DNA of 64,000 bases from Ichthyophthirius multifiliis (lineage: Eukaryota; Ciliophora; Oligohymenophorea; Hymenostomatida). The DNA is taken from positions 17,405 through 81,404 of the forward strand of contig NW_004085913.1 in NCBI RefSeq assembly GCF_000220395.1, given 5' to 3'. This document shows, piece after piece, positions 38,947-52,793 of the stretch (its first letter is position 1; every line of letters starts with the position of its first letter). A program made the position numbers and the translations under genes. Below the pieces are notes generated by a model, which saw only the letters and a list, made by a program, of their open reading frames with translations, made no database searches and had not been told where the DNA came from.

Positions 38947-41645
38947 ATGGATTAAAAATATAATGCAAGTCATTTATATTAGAATGAAGACTTATAATAA
39001 AAAGTTTTTAATGATTATTTAAATTATATTAATGATTAAAACTACGTAAATATCTTATATAAATAGACATTTATGAATAATTAATTTATTTGAATAAAGT
39101 TTTAAAATCAGCATAATTAAATGGCTTTGCACTATCAGCATTAAAAATTATAGTAAATGAATTAAAAATAGCAATTTTTGTAATAATAATTATAATAATA
39201 AATATAAATGCAAAACTAAAGATGTAAAAATATTTTTAATAAATATTTTTTTTTTTTTAAATAAAATAAAAAATAAAGATGTTTAAATCAATTAATAAAA
39301 AAATAAGTAAAATTATTTAAAGGAAGAATGTTTATTAGATATGTTAGACTAATTATAGAATAGATAATATAAAAACTTACCATAAACATATAAAAATGAT
39401 CCATTTAATTAACTTGAATAATTATTAAAACATGAATAATAATAAAATATTCTATAATAAAAAAACTATGAATAATAATAAATATAAAAATATTAGTTTA
39501 TTTAAAATTAAAATTAAAATTTTCCAAAAAATACGCTTGCTAATTCAGCTTATAAAAATATTAGTTAAATTAATAAATTAGAATATATTCCTATAGAATA
39601 AAGAAAACATAATTAAATATATGAAAGTGAATAATAGTTTATTTAATAATATGGAACTAATTATTAATAAAAGCAAATGAAATCAATTGATTAAGAATAC
39701 TCAGTAATTTTATATTATTTATATATGATTTTATATATTAAAAAGCGTTTAAATTAAATTACAAATAAATTAAAAAACGAAACTTTTATGGGCGAAGGTT
39801 TATAATAATATTAAGAAAAAATTTATTTGGAATAAAAAATTGATGATATTCAAAGAGAAAACCATGAGATGCTTTATGAGAATAAATTATTACATGAGTT
39901 TATGGGAGATCCTTTAATAAAAATTTAAAAAGGAATGCAATATAAATTTAATAATAATAATAATAATAATTTTCCCTTTTTTAACCTTTTAATCCTTTAA
40001 TGAGCACTTTAGGTTTTTTTATTTTTTTTTCTTTTTTTAATATTATTATTAGCTACTAATATTATTCAGAAATATAAATAAATAGTATATATTATTTCTT
40101 TTGTAATATTTAAATTTTAATTTTTATAGAAATATGAAAATATTGAGTTAAAAAAAGAGCTTAATATATAGCCAGGTGTTAATTTTATAAATGAAAAAGA
40201 TATACTTGCTAAAGATTATAAAAAAGAACTAAAATAACTTAAAAAAAAAAAAAAAGAATATGATGAGTTAAATGAATATATATAATAAGAAAAAGAAAAA
40301 TAATTAGAATAATAAAAATAGGATTTTTAATAATAATTAGAATTATTAAGAAAAGAATATAAAGAAACAACTATTAATGAGCCTTAAAAAAAGTTAAGCT
40401 ATATATATTTTTAAATCAAAAAAAATAAAATTAATTTAAAAAAAGGAAATAAAACAAAATATTTTTTATTTAAATTTCATTTGTTTAATATTTTTTTAAA
40501 AAACATATTCCTAATCTTTTAAAAGATAGAAGAAAATACTAAATATAAGAAGTTTTAAATTCATTAAATTTAAATTCAAGTGTTTTTTTATTATATATAA
40601 TTTATAAAAAATATAAATATTTGTAAACAAATGTATATAGAAAGTTATTGAATAGTTAAAAGTTGCAGTTAAAGATGGGATTAATAAAGTTTAATATTTT
40701 ATTAAAAAAAAATTAATTTTATAAATTCTTATAGTTAATTAAATGTAAATTTGATTTAAATTTAAAAAAAAATAATGGATAAGAATATTAAGGAAATGAT
40801 AAAACTAAACGTCATACTGAAATAAAAGTTTTTATTTTATTAAAATATGTATTTTCTATTATTATTATTTTATTTATTTAATAAAAAAGGCGATTATTAA
40901 ATTAATTTTAAATGGAATTTTAAACATGAATGATTAAAATATGTTAGATGATGGTGTAATTATTTTATTTAAATAATTAACTTCTAATTATAGATATTTG
41001 CCATAAAACTATCTTTTTAAATTTGAATTAATTCGTTTAAATTTTTTTACTTATTCAGGATTAAAGTTAAATTATATACATATATATATAAATATAACTT
41101 TTTATAAACTAGAAATATATAAAAAAATTAAAAAATAATGATTGTCTTTTGTTTAGTTTTTATTAGATTTTTAATTTTAAAAATAATATGCAATCCATAC
41201 AGTGTTCTTAAAATTAAAAAGTCAGATTTAATTGATAAGTATAATTTTTTTTTTTTTTTTATTTAAAATAAAAAATAGTAATTCAATTGTAATAAGCTCG
41301 ATTTTATAAATAATTATTGTAGAATATATGAAATTAACAACTCCTGTATAATAACCTATTTCAGAAAATATTTAATTAGATGTTAAACCTACTTCTAGAA
41401 AAGAACCTTTAATCGCTCCGAATAGAAAAGTAATTATTATATTTTTATATTTATTAAAAAAAATAAAAAAGATTGAATAAACCCAACTAACTTAATTTAG
41501 ATTTGGATAAAATGATGATTAGTTAATTTTAGGTTTATTCCCCTTATTATGTTTTAAATAATTTTAAGACTAAGAATCATAATGGTTTAGCGAAATGTAC
41601 GCTATTATAGAATGTATAGGTGATAAACTTATTTATAATGTTTGA
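38947..41645 (+). CDS. Coiled-coil, Q-rich protein with helical C-terminal domain
   Basis: ATG 38947 (MDQKYNASHLYQNEDLQQKV) and at least eight exons with short GT...AG introns. Segments include MALHYQHQKLQQMNQKQQ, NETFMGEGLQQYQEK, DDIQRENHEMLYENKLLHEF then MGDPLIKIQKG, a poly-Asn run, the coiled coil YENIELKKELNIQPGVNFIN, IPNLLKDRRKYQIQEVLNSL, and a globular-looking end AIIKLILNGILNMNDQNMLD. The last exons read PLIAPNR and FSEMYAIIECIGDKLIYNV before TGA 41643-41645. The mixture of central coiled coils and a structured C-terminus recalls centrosomal/ciliary tip proteins, but no family can be assigned by eye. Confidence 0.6.
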
Positions 41646-41697
41646 TTTATTTAGATTATTACAATATATATATATATATATTTATATGTGAAATATA

Positions 41698-42611
41698 TCA
41701 AAATTAATTAGTTTTAATCTAAACAATAGGAGCTAAATCAACAATACATTACTTGTAAACTTTTTAAAACGTATCTTCTTCTTTTCCTTTATATATTTAT
41801 TTATATATTTATAAATAAAATTATAAAAATTACCAACACATTAATTAAATTTTTCTAAATAGGTCTTTACATTTTTTTAAAAACATCTTTTATCATCTAA
41901 AATATATATACAAATAAATAAATTTAACTTTAAAATAATATTATTAACTTGATTTGCATGTTTTTGATAAGTTAAGAGCTCTCGTCTTTTTTTTAAAAAA
42001 AAATAAGTAAATGTTATAAAAAGTTTTTTAAAAAAAATTATTTACTAATATACAAGCAACCTAATCACAATTATCTTCATTTATTTTCGCCCTTTACAAA
42101 TCATAAAAAAATGTCAACTTTTTTAAAAACAAAAATTTATTCAAACTATTTAAAATCATATTTAGTAAATTACATTAAAGTTTACTAATTAATTAAAATG
42201 ATTTTAATCTAAAACATGATTATAGCATATTGTTAACTTTTTTTTATTTAAAAATAAAAATATAATTTAAAAATTTTTAATAATACTTTTTTTTCATTAT
42301 ACTTAAGTTAAGATATTTAATTCACATTTACAGGACAAAGTTAAAATTTAATTAAATCTTAAGGTTTGAATATATAATTTAAACTTAAAAATCCTTCTCT
42401 AAATTTCTACCAATCATCTTTTATTTTAACAAAAAATATAAAAAAATTAATTTTATTTATAATAAAAACAGGATTTTTAATATTATTCTAAATATTTATT
42501 GCATTCTTTTTCTTATATTTCTAAAGCCTTTTAAATTTCAATTAGTCTAGTTGGGTTAAGTAAATTTGAAGAATTTTCTTAAGCTTCTATAAAATCTTTT
42601 ATATTAGTCAT
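41698..42611 (-). CDS. Small Cys-rich protein in at least six tiny exons
   Basis: Starts MTNIKDFIEAQENSSNLLNP at 42611 and reads ECNKYLEQYQKS before intron 1. Later small exons read DWQKFREGFLS, LTFFYDLQRAKINEDNCDQV with ACIL, TRALNLSKTCKS, DDKRCFQKNVKTYLEKFNQC and EEDTFQKVYKQCIVDLAPIV, ending at TGA 41700-41698. Most exons are only 40-70 nt with GT...AG introns of 60-110 nt, and one intron holds a T8A9 palindrome near 41976. The paired Cys residues in short helices are reminiscent of CHCH/CMC mitochondrial proteins, but the exact CX9C spacing is not established. Convergent with the preceding coiled-coil gene, with 52 bp between stops. Confidence 0.6.
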
Positions 42612-42967
42612 TTTATTTATTATAAAAAGTAAATAATTTTTTTTAAAAAAAGAGATATAAAATTATATCAAAGTATTTTTAGTATATTTGTTTCTTAGTT
42701 TATGTGTTATTTTATAATTTTTATATTTAATAAAAATTAAACATTTAAGCAAATTCTTTATTATTATTTTTTAAAAAATATAAAATAATAATAATAAAAA
42801 TTAAAATATTAATATAAATAAAAGGAGTTAAAAGAAAATACCGAAAAAAAATATTTGAGTGGTTTATTTTTGAAAACTCAAACAACAACAACAAAAAAGT
42901 CGAAAAAAAAATGTTATAATGACTTTTTTTTGATGGAAATTTTTTTTAAAAAATTAAACAATAATAT
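42612..42967. other. Divergent intergenic region with T8A7 palindrome
   Basis: Upstream regions of two divergent genes. It contains T8A7 at 42637-42651 and another T/A palindrome near 42937. Otherwise A/T-rich. Confidence 0.5.
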
Positions 42968-44095
42968 ATGTCTACAGTAAAAAAAGTATAAGTAAAATAT
43001 TTATATTCCTAATGTTTTATTACCTGTTTTAATTTAATTTTATTTTGGATACACAATTACCTAACTTACAATAGTTTTTAGTTAATTATCCTTTATTTAA
43101 AATCTGAAAATTCGAAAATGGCAGCAAAATAACATAAGAATTTCAAAATGTTTATACATTAACAGGAATTATTTTTTTAGGCACAATTTTAAGTTCTTAT
43201 TTATCAAAATATATAATATAAACTATCTACAGATTTAAAATTTTTTAAGTGACTTAATCTATACTGTGAGACTTTTTTATCCCTGATTAAATAATAGAAT
43301 AATATTATAATATATAAAAGAAGTATCACCTGATAATCATACAAGAATAACTGGGGTTCTTTGTTAAATATGGTGTTTAATCTTGGAATAATTATTGTTT
43401 TAGTGATGTATTAATCCATAGTTTATATAAATGCGAATTATTCATCTAAATAAAAATTTTAGAAGTTGGGTAATAATTACTCTGACAATTTTTAGTATTT
43501 TTAGAGTATCTAAAATTTATAAAATAGATATTTTATTTTATTATTATAGCAATTAAAATGAAAAAATAGTAAAAAGTGTACTATTTTAGAAAGGATTTAA
43601 TGCTTAATTAAAGGAAATTTTAAAAATTAAAAAAATAAATATAACACTTTTGCAGTTAGTATGAGTACTATTTCTTATTGAAATAAAGTAAGTATTTATG
43701 ATGTTAATTTTTTTTTAGTAACTTACGGTAATTATATATTTTATAGGATACATGGCTAATGTTTTTTCTAGTGTTATTGTTGGGTTTGGACATTAGTGAG
43801 GCCTTGAGTATTATTTATGATTAATACTATGTATAATAATATTTACGGTGTTTTATATTATTTATAATTTAATTGTGGTATCATTGAATACTATTATTAC
43901 TTCACAATTATCAAAAGATTATGGAATAGTAGCACTTTCACTATTTTATTATAATCGATATATCTGGATAAATTTTTTTTTTTTGCATTCTTTTCATTTT
44001 TAAGGTTCTTGTTCTATTATGTAAGGGAAAGTAAAAGTCATGAATTTTCGTGAAATTTATTAACTTTATTATTTGGACAATATAAAAAGAAATGA
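42968..44095 (+). CDS. Decayed or indel-ridden MFS-type transporter
   Basis: Fragments of a polytopic membrane protein in the plus strand: TGIIFLGTILSSYLSKYII (MFS helix 2-like), PDNHTRITGVLCQIWCLIL, NFRSWVIITLTIFSIFRV, VKSVLFQKGFNAQLKEIL, more hydrophobic helices near 43750-43990, and RESKSHEF near the end, as in SLC22/SV2-like transporters. A start at MSTVKKVQVKYLYSQCFITC (42968) and an end at TGA 44093-44095 are plausible. No single frame or simple intron set links the parts; several frame changes are needed. It may be a pseudogene or suffer from assembly indels. Confidence 0.45.
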
Positions 44096-44593
44096 TAATT
44101 ATTAGGAATTAACGAAGGATTTTTATTTTCAATAAATAATTTTTATGAACAATTTTTAAAGTAATAAAAATTGATTTTTTTTAAAAAAATGTATTACTTG
44201 TCGATATATTTTTATTTATTTATTTATATTATTATTATTTTTTTTAAAAAAGCAAAATATCATTTTAATCTTATCTTTTTATTTTTTAATGAGTTTTTAA
44301 AATAAATTCTAAAAAAATCTAAAAATACAATATGAATAAATAATATAATATATTTATTTTACAAAAATAATATAAATTATTTTTTTTTAAAATAATAATC
44401 CTTAAAATTTTATAAAATATCAATTCATAAATATAAGAAATAAAAAAAGTCTTACATGCATTATATATATATAAGCGATTGAATATTACTTTTTATAAAA
44501 AAAAAATAGTAATTTTTAATATAATAAAAAATAGAAAAAATACATAAAAAAAGCTTTTAATAAATACTGAAAAATAAAAAATGATTTAATAAA
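44096..44593. other. Spacer
   Basis: A/T-rich spacer with T8A7 at 44175-44189 and a second T/A palindrome near 44245. No gene seen. Confidence 0.55.
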
Positions 44594-46319
44594 ATGACAA
44601 TTAAAAAAATAAACATTAATTTTATTTTTCTTTAGGTTATCTAGAATAAAAGTAATTATATTAATAAAATAATATTTTGGTTATCAAAAAAATTAAATAA
44701 ATAGAAATTCATCATAATAAGAAGATTAATCAGTTGCAGAATATATTAAAGAAAAAACGTAAAAAAAATATAAAAAGAATTATTAAAAAATAAATATTAA
44801 TGAAAGAATTTTGCTAGGATATAATATAATTTAATGGAGAAATTAATAAAAAATAATAGAAATAAATGAAGATAGCACGATATATTTATTTGGGAAGCAA
44901 ATTAATATACAAAATATAAAACAAATTCAATAAAAAAGAGAAGAAATTTTAAATATTTTCACAAATACTATTTGGTTTACATATAGAAAAAATTTTCCCC
45001 CTCTTCTTAAAAGCTTAGGTTATTAATAAGAAATATAAACCGATTAAGGATGGGGTTGTATGATAAGAGCAGGTTAAATGATGTTAGCATAAGGTTTAAA
45101 AGTTCATATAAAAAATTATATTGTCAAAAAAAAATTAGAGTTTACAAATATTATAAATTGTAATCATATTTTTTATTTTTTTTATTTTTAAATTTTATAG
45201 GCTTTTTAGATTATGATGATGGATTAAATAAAAATATTTCTTTTTTTAGTATATAAAAAATATCAGCTTTAGCTTATTTTTATTTTGATTTAAAACCTTA
45301 AAATTGGTATGATCCGAACAGAATATGTTTTATCCTCGAAAAATTATATAATTTTAGTTCTATTAAAGGAACTGAAAATTTAAAATTTAAATATTTTAGT
45401 AATCATAAGTTGATTTTTTTTGAAGATTTAATTAAATTAATGGTTGATAGTTAAGCAAAATTATGTAATTAAAATATTCATAATGAATAGCAACAAAATT
45501 TAGATTTGAATAATAACAGTTCATAATTAATTGAAGATTCATTTGAAGTTATAACTAAATCGTAAAAAAAATTAATTTTTTTATTTTATTTTTTTTTGAA
45601 AAAAAAGTTCGAAGTAAAATACTTTAGATAACTTAATATGTAAAAAATGCCATTAATCAGATAAATCTTTATTAATTTTTATCTCTTGTTTAACTAATAC
45701 TAATAAAATATCCAATAAAAAATAACAAGAAGTTGTAATATCTTTACTTAAAAATTAATTTTCAATAGGAATGATTGGTTAAAATTATATTTTTTTAAAT
45801 AAATAAAATATATGAAAATCATATTTACATAAATAGGTGGAGTTCCTGGAAAAGCCTATTATTTTTTAGGAATTATTGATAATGATTTTATATATTTAGA
45901 TCCACATTATATATAAGAAGCACATTAAAATGAAAAAACAGTTTAGAATATTGACACTTATTTTTGTAAGTTTATAAATAGAGTTAGTTAGAAAAAATTG
46001 GAAAGTTCGCTTGCTTTTGGATTTTACATAAAAAATTTACAAGAATTAGAATAGTTTTATTAGGATATAAAGAATTTAGAGTATTTTTACAAAGATGATT
46101 TTTTTTAAGTATACAAAAAGAAAAAAAAATACTAAAATAAAATTAGTGTTGAATTTGAGATTGATTAGTTCGGGTTTTAAAATGTAAATAATTATGATGA
46201 AAATTAAAATTATGATAGTGATTAGTAAGATGAATAGTAATAGGATATTGATTATTAAGAAATACTTAACTAATTATATTTAAAATTTAAATAAGAATTA
46301 AAAATATGAATAAATTTCA
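44594..46319 (+). CDS. ATG4: Autophagy cysteine protease ATG4
   Basis: Peptidase C54, which processes and deconjugates ATG8. Diagnostic parts: FTNTIWFTYRKNFPPLLKSL, then TDQGWGCMIRAGQMMLAQ with the catalytic Cys (about 45049-45085). Downstream, NWYDPNRICFILEKL, and after an intron SIGMIGGVPGKAYYFLGIID with DNDFIYLDPHYIQE carrying the catalytic Asp-His pair (near 45900). The usual KPKQS-like surface loop is replaced by a Gln/Asn insert. The acidic tail SDQQDEQQQDIDYQEILNQL runs to TGA 46317-46319. The N-terminus (44594 or slightly downstream) is uncertain because exon 1 and intron 1 could not be joined without a frame change; the frame is clear from SSQQEDQSVAEYIKEK onward. Confidence 0.93.
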
Positions 46320-48805
46320 AACATTAAGATAATAGAGTAAATGGATGATTTTTTAAAAGTAAACAAAAAGATTAATTAAAAAAATATAAAAAAATCTGAA
46401 AATTGTACTTTGTATTTTTATATAATTTAATACCCCTTTTATGTATTAATGTAAAAAATTATAAATTAATTATTAAAAAATATAGTAATGGATAAAATAA
46501 ATTAAAATTATTAGAAAAATTTTAATTTTGGCTTTTATTTTATTAAATAATAAAATTAATTTATTATTATATAATATTTAACCTATAATATTTTATTTTT
46601 ATATATAATTAAAATAATGTTTATTTATTTAATTATATTAAGTTTTTTTTTTAATATAAGATTTATAAATTATTTTCTTATTTCAATTTTTTATTATAAA
46701 TATGATTTATACTTTATTTTACATTTCATAATTTAAATTATCATATATATATTTAGTTTTTTGAAACTATATGTTATTTATTAATTTTAATTATTTAAAT
46801 ATTTTAAATAAATCATATATTAATATATTTTATTACTAGAAATTTTTAATATATAATATTATAATTATAAAATTGAAATAAATTTAACAATTAATATCTT
46901 ACTATTAAAATAAAATAAAAAAATAATGATTTTTAATGTTAGCTTTTATACTTTAAACATAATTAAAACATATTATATGAAAAAAAATTTAAATTTTTAA
47001 TAATAATTACGATTTGATTTGAATATTTTTCGAATTAAAACCAATTTCGTAGTTTCCTGTTAATATATAAATATTTTATTATATTAAGAATTTTTTTTAA
47101 ATATTTTAACTAAATTTATTTTAAATACTGAAATTGTCAAACTATTTATTAAAATATCTTAAAACAAGTCATTAAAATTAACCTTAAAAATAATATTAAT
47201 ATTTTTCTATTAAAATAAAGCTATTATATTTAAAAGATATAATCTATCACATGTTTTGCCATATTTTTTCTATTATCTGATATTTTTTTAAAAAACAAAT
47301 AAACAAAAATAAAAAGACAATAAAAAATAGAGAACTTATTATCATATTTTGATTAGGTTTTTTTTAAAAAAAAATACATAAAACAAAAAACAAAATTGAT
47401 ATTTAAATTTAATTTTTAATTATAATTATAAAATGTATTTATTTGAATTTAATATTTTTCAAAATAAAAAGAAAATATTGTAATTGTATTAATAATATTT
47501 TTAAAATATTCTATGTTAATTAAATATTGAATAATTTTTATTTTATTTTTTATTATTAAATTATTTTAAAATTGATACATCTTTATATAAATAATATTTA
47601 ATTATATATATATTTTTATCAACTAATATATAGTTTAATATTTTATAAAATTAAATATCTAAATCTAAATTTTTAAAACTTTATTTAAGTATTTTATATA
47701 ATAAATTTAAAGCACTTTAAAAATATAAATAATGAAAATAGTTATATTTTTTTTTTAAATAATTAAAAATATAATAATCCAAATAAATTTATATGTATGG
47801 AATTTAGAAATAATATAAAATAATTTTTATTTTTATATTTTTTAAATAAATTATTTTAATTCAATAAAAAAAAAATATCAAAAATCTTATTTTTATAATG
47901 ATTTATTTATATTTTTTTTAATATAGTATTTTTTAAATAAAGTATTAATTTAAAATAATATATAAAGTAGTATAGATTATAATAGCTAATTTGATTTATC
48001 TTAAATAAATTTATAAAAATTATGTAAAATAAGTTTATATCTTAAACAGAAAAGTTAATTTATTGTATCTTTTGATATTTTTATATAAGATAAATTTGAA
48101 AAGTATCAATTAAAATGCAAAATATTTAAATACATATATTTTATAGATTAATTAAAATAAATATAAAATTATTAAAAATATAATTAATGATTTTATAATA
48201 TTTTTATATTTATTATATTATTATTTATAAATTATTTCAATATAATAAAAAAGAATCATAAGTTAACAGATATTAATAAATTCACTTACTTTAAGATTTT
48301 ATATTAAAAAACTACAAAATATTTTATAAGTTTTAAGGTTAATAAAAGATGAATTTATTAAAATAAAAGTTAAATAATAAAAACCAAATTAAAATTATAT
48401 AAATAAATAATATTTATATTATATTAGTTTCTGTTTTAATTTAGGATAAATAATATTTTAATAGAAATATATAAATAAAATATATATATATATTTATTTT
48501 TAAAAATTATATTATATATAAGTTATTAAGATATTATTTTTATTTAAATAAATGATATAATTACATAATATTATTTATTTTTATATATATATTTAATAAA
48601 AAAATTATTTTAAAAATAACTTATTTTAAATTTTATTTCAAATAAATATATATATAATAATAATTAAAAAATTTAATATTAGTATAAATAACAGATGAAT
48701 GAATGAATTAAAATCAAATAAAAATTTATTTTTTAAATTTTATTAATTTATAAAAAATACTTAATTTTTGCCCATAACATTATTTTATTCATTTTTAAAA
48801 AATAA
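46320..48805. other. Long gene-poor region (2.5 kb)
   Basis: Nearly pure A/T with T/A palindromes near 47283-47296 and 47360-47375. I found no coding frame, tRNA or recognisable repeat family. Confidence 0.6.
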
Positions 48806-50983
48806 ATGAAAAATGAATTATCAAAAAAACAAATTGAAAATGAATTGTCATTAGAAAATAATCCCAATAAAAATTAATATAGTACAAAATTAAAAATAAT
48901 ACGCATGTTAATTTTATTAGCCTTTATATTCACTATTATATAATCTGCTGTTTATCCTATTCTTCCTGAAATTCCATTAGATCATTATTATGTAATTGAA
49001 AATTGGAAAACAGAGCCAATAACTGATATATATTCAAGTGATTAATAATGTAACGAATATTTAATTAATTATTAGTTTCCAGGTACAGTAGAAGGTTGTG
49101 ATTGCACTGAATCAAGCTTGCCTTAATATGTAAATAATCTAATAAAATAAAAATGCACAAGTTAGATGATATAAAGTAATTGCATTCCAATAGCTGGAGT
49201 CCCTTCAAAAGTTTTTCATTATTGGAATATTGATTCTCAAAATTTTTAGTTTTGTATTCAAAGAGCTAAAGGTTTTAATTATATTTAATCTGATTGTTCT
49301 AATTCTGAATATAATAAATGTGGTGATGGATTATTTAGTTTTTGTTTGCCTAATACCTTTCAATGTCCTATAAATTTTATTCAATATGGAAAAGATAAAC
49401 CTGAGAACAGTACAACTATCATTTAATCAAATGGCAATTAATTTTATTATTCAAGATCCTCTAATGATGGATATCCTATAGTATAAGGGATAGTTTCCGA
49501 AGGCGAAGGCGTGTGTAAGTATTTTAAAAAAAACTAGAATGTAACGCCATAACGAAGACAATTATTTTTTATGAAAGAATTTAAAAGTGGATGTCAAAAA
49601 TCAGATATAGATAATACTTTTAAATTAATATAATAATAATAGGAGAATTAATTTTTTTAAGCAAATAATTATTTAGAAATATTGGAGAAAATTCCGAGTT
49701 ATGAAACTAGCATAAATTATAAATATAAATTCTATGTAAAGGATTATATCCCTTGGAAGTAGTAAGGAGATTGTAAAAATTAATATATGAGTTTTTTTAT
49801 AAATTTAGATAAGAAATATAATTAAATTAATACTTTTTGGATTATCAGTTTTGTTTTTAATAGCCTTTTGCTTATTTTTTTTGTAGTTTAGGCTTATTTT
49901 TTAAAAATAAGATATTATAATTTTTAATTAAACAAGCTTGCTGGTATATGTTTTGGAATATTGCTTTTAACTTAGTCTTTTCTTGTTTTAGCTACTTTTA
50001 TTATTGTGTATATGTATAATAGTAATTTATAAAAAATAAGTGGGTTGTAATGCTCAAATACTAGTACTAATGCGTATATAGATGATTATTATCAAAAATT
50101 TAAAAATTGGTATTTGAATTTTTAAATAATATTGTTTGTTCTTTAGATTTTAATTCTTTTTATAAGTTCATTATTTTTAAAAGTATGTTATGATAAACAA
50201 ACAAGTGTTAAACCAACTAACGAAAATTTGAAAAATTTAAAATTGGATATTGAAATGGACCATTTTAAAGATTAAAATATAGAAATTAATACACCGGAAT
50301 ATTAATAATTGGATTAAAATTAGAATCAATAATAAATTAATGAAAATATAGAAAATGATAGTAAAAAGTAAGTTAAATTTAGTATGGTTATGTCAAATAA
50401 AAATTTAGTAAATGAAAATTTGAATTAATAATTAAGTAATTAAAATTCAGAAATTTTAAATGGAAAAGAAAATTAGAATAAAAATAATTTAGAAAAAGAA
50501 TCTTCGGCGAATGTAATATAGGATATAAAAGAAGATAAATAATAGATTGGTCAATAAAATGATGATAATAATTAAGTAAAAAATAATAATAAAAGATAAA
50601 ATAATGATAAATAAAATAATAAAACTAATTTCAAATATATTCCTAATGTATGTAAATCTATAAATAATATCGATGAATAACTTGGAAAAAATAATAATAA
50701 AAATATTAAAGTTGATTCAAAAGGTGCGCATTCTTAAGCTGATTTATAATATATATTAATAAGTCGGAAATTGGAATAGAAAGTGAAAGAAATTAAAAAT
50801 AAAGTTAAAACTTTAAATTAACTGGAAAGTGTAAGTTAATAGAAATCGTTAGCTATGCTCGATGCTGATTTCGATGATGAGGAAAAAGTAGACGCTAAAA
50901 AAATTTAGAAAAAATAAAATGAAGAAATTAGAGTAGGGGGAGGATATTAAATATAGAGACCGAAAAATCAGCAAAAAGTATGA
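48806..50983 (+). CDS. Four-TM ciliate membrane protein with Cys-rich ectodomain
   Basis: A clean intronless frame of 725 codons, ATG 48806 to TGA 50981-50983. A short cytosolic N-terminus precedes TM1 (MLILLAFIFTIIQSAVYPIL). A large extracytosolic domain follows with many Cys (CDCTESSL, CTSQMIQSNC, CIQRAKGFNY, CGDGLFSFC, FQCPINF) and possible N-glycosites. Then come TM2 (FWIISFVFNSLLLIFFVVQ), TM3 (AGICFGILLLTQSFLVLATF) and TM4 (IILFVLQILILFISSLF). The cytosolic C-terminal 260 residues are Asn/Gln/Lys-rich and end with QQKSLAMLDADFDDEEKVDA. No known domain is recognised. The layout matches predicted transmembrane proteins of ciliates; a receptor or adhesion role is only inferred. Confidence 0.9.
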
Positions 50984-51234
50984 TTAATTAGAAAATATTG
51001 TTTTGAAAAAAAAAAAAATTAAAAAAATAATATATTATATATATTCAACTTTATTGTTTATCTGTTTCTTTAAAATTTAAATTTTATTCCATTTATCTTA
51101 TATTTAAAAAAAAAAATTAATTATATTTTATTTATTTAAAAAAAATATATTTATTTTTTCTCTATAAATTGTTTTACTTTAAATGATTATTAATATATCA
51201 TATTAATTTTTTATAAATAATTTTCAAAAATTTA

Positions 51235-52793
51235 ATGTGGAAGGCATTTATTAGGCCAATAAGATAAGAATATGAACAATAAGATTTAGGTAAAATCATA
51301 AAATAAACATAAAAACTACTAAAAAAATAAGGAAATTCGATTTAAAATTATGGTAGATATAAATCCAAAAGAACTGATTTTATAATAAAAAATAAAAAAA
51401 AATAATCATTGTAATGCTCATTTTACGAACCTCTAAATTAATATTAAAAAAATGATGAATAACCTCACCAAAAATATAATATTATAGTATATTGTCATTG
51501 CAATTCAGGTTCGAAGTTAGAAGCTTTATATATCTTACCACAAGTCCTATCGCAGGGATTAGGTTTGTTTTGTTTTGATTTTACAGGAAGTGGCAAATCT
51601 GATGGAGAATATGTAACTTTAGGAAAAAATGAAAGTTAAGATTTAGAATGTGTTATTGAATATTTAAAATAAAAACCTTTAATAAATAATATATGTTTAT
51701 GGGGTAGGAGGTAATAAATATATAAATATTTTTTTTTAAAAAAAAAAAAGTATGGGTGCAGTAACTATACTTTTATATTTATCAAAAAATGAAGAATTTT
51801 AAAAATTAATAAAAGCAGTAATTTTTGATAGCGGATTTGCCAGTTTAAAAATGTTGGCGTTAGATTTAGCTAAATAAAAAACAGGAATGCCTGAAATTAT
51901 GGCTAAAACGGTTTTATTGTATGTGGAAAATCAAGTAAAGGAAAAATGTGATTTAGATATACACTCAATTGATTTGACTAAGGTTATTGCTAATATTAAT
52001 GTGCCGTGCTTTTTTATGTGTTCTTAATAAGACAGTTTTATTAGTTATGAACATACGGAATTATTGTATAAGTTATATAAAGGATTAAAGTAATTATAGT
52101 ATGTGGAAGGGAATCATAACGATGCTAGAAGTTAAGAAGTTAATGATCGAATTATTTAGTGGATTTAGAGTATTTTCTCGAATCATAAAAAAAATAGTTA
52201 GAGTGTTTCTATTAATGAGAAAATGTAGGTTGTATAAATTTAAAATAAGAATGATTTTATAAAAAATGATGTTATAATTGATTAGAAATTTTCTTTAAAT
52301 AATGGGTAAATGATAAATTTTAATGGAGTAAAATCAAATTAATAAAATTATAATTTAAATAATAATGCTTTTGAAAATTAATATATTCAAAATAATAATA
52401 AAATTGATTAATAAATAAATAACAATTAAAATTATTAATAATATTAATTTTAAAACATTTAAAAAAACAATATAAATTCTATTAATTTTTAATATTATGA
52501 TATAAATAGTGTTAATCTAAATAATTTTTTTGATATTAATTTATAAGTCAATTAGAATATAAATAGTAATTTGAAATAATAATTTTCTGATGAAAGCGCT
52601 ATTTAAGCAGGCAACTCGAAATATAATAATAATGAATTTATTAATAAAAGGAAATAATCTACCTAAAGTAATATCATTCAAATTGTTAATTTAACAAAGG
52701 AGTAAAAAAATTAGTTTAAAAATATTCTAAATATAAATAAAAAATATGATTCACCTAATTAATAAATTAATAATAAATTTATGTATATTTTGA
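51235..52793 (+). CDS. Alpha/beta hydrolase with Q/N-rich tail
   Basis: Serine hydrolase of the alpha/beta fold. ATG 51235 starts MWKAFIRPIRQEYEQQDLGK. The core strand YNIIVYCHCNSGSKLEALY precedes FCFDFTGSGKSDGEY. The nucleophile elbow GRSMGAV is split by a 40-nt intron (51711-51750, AG|T codon). The acid loop VPCFFMCSQQDSFISYEH supplies Asp and VEGNHNDARSQ the His. The first 300 residues resemble ABHD17/FAM108-type and related depalmitoylase-like hydrolases. About 200 residues of Asn/Gln-rich sequence follow. The 3' end is uncertain: the main frame shows no TGA near 52790 but another frame does (52791-52793), so the end is approximate. Confidence 0.88.

Noticed and set aside
42968-44095. Intact transporter gene
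   Set aside because: MFS-like pieces are visible but no frame or intron set joins them, so it is reported as decayed or indel-ridden only.
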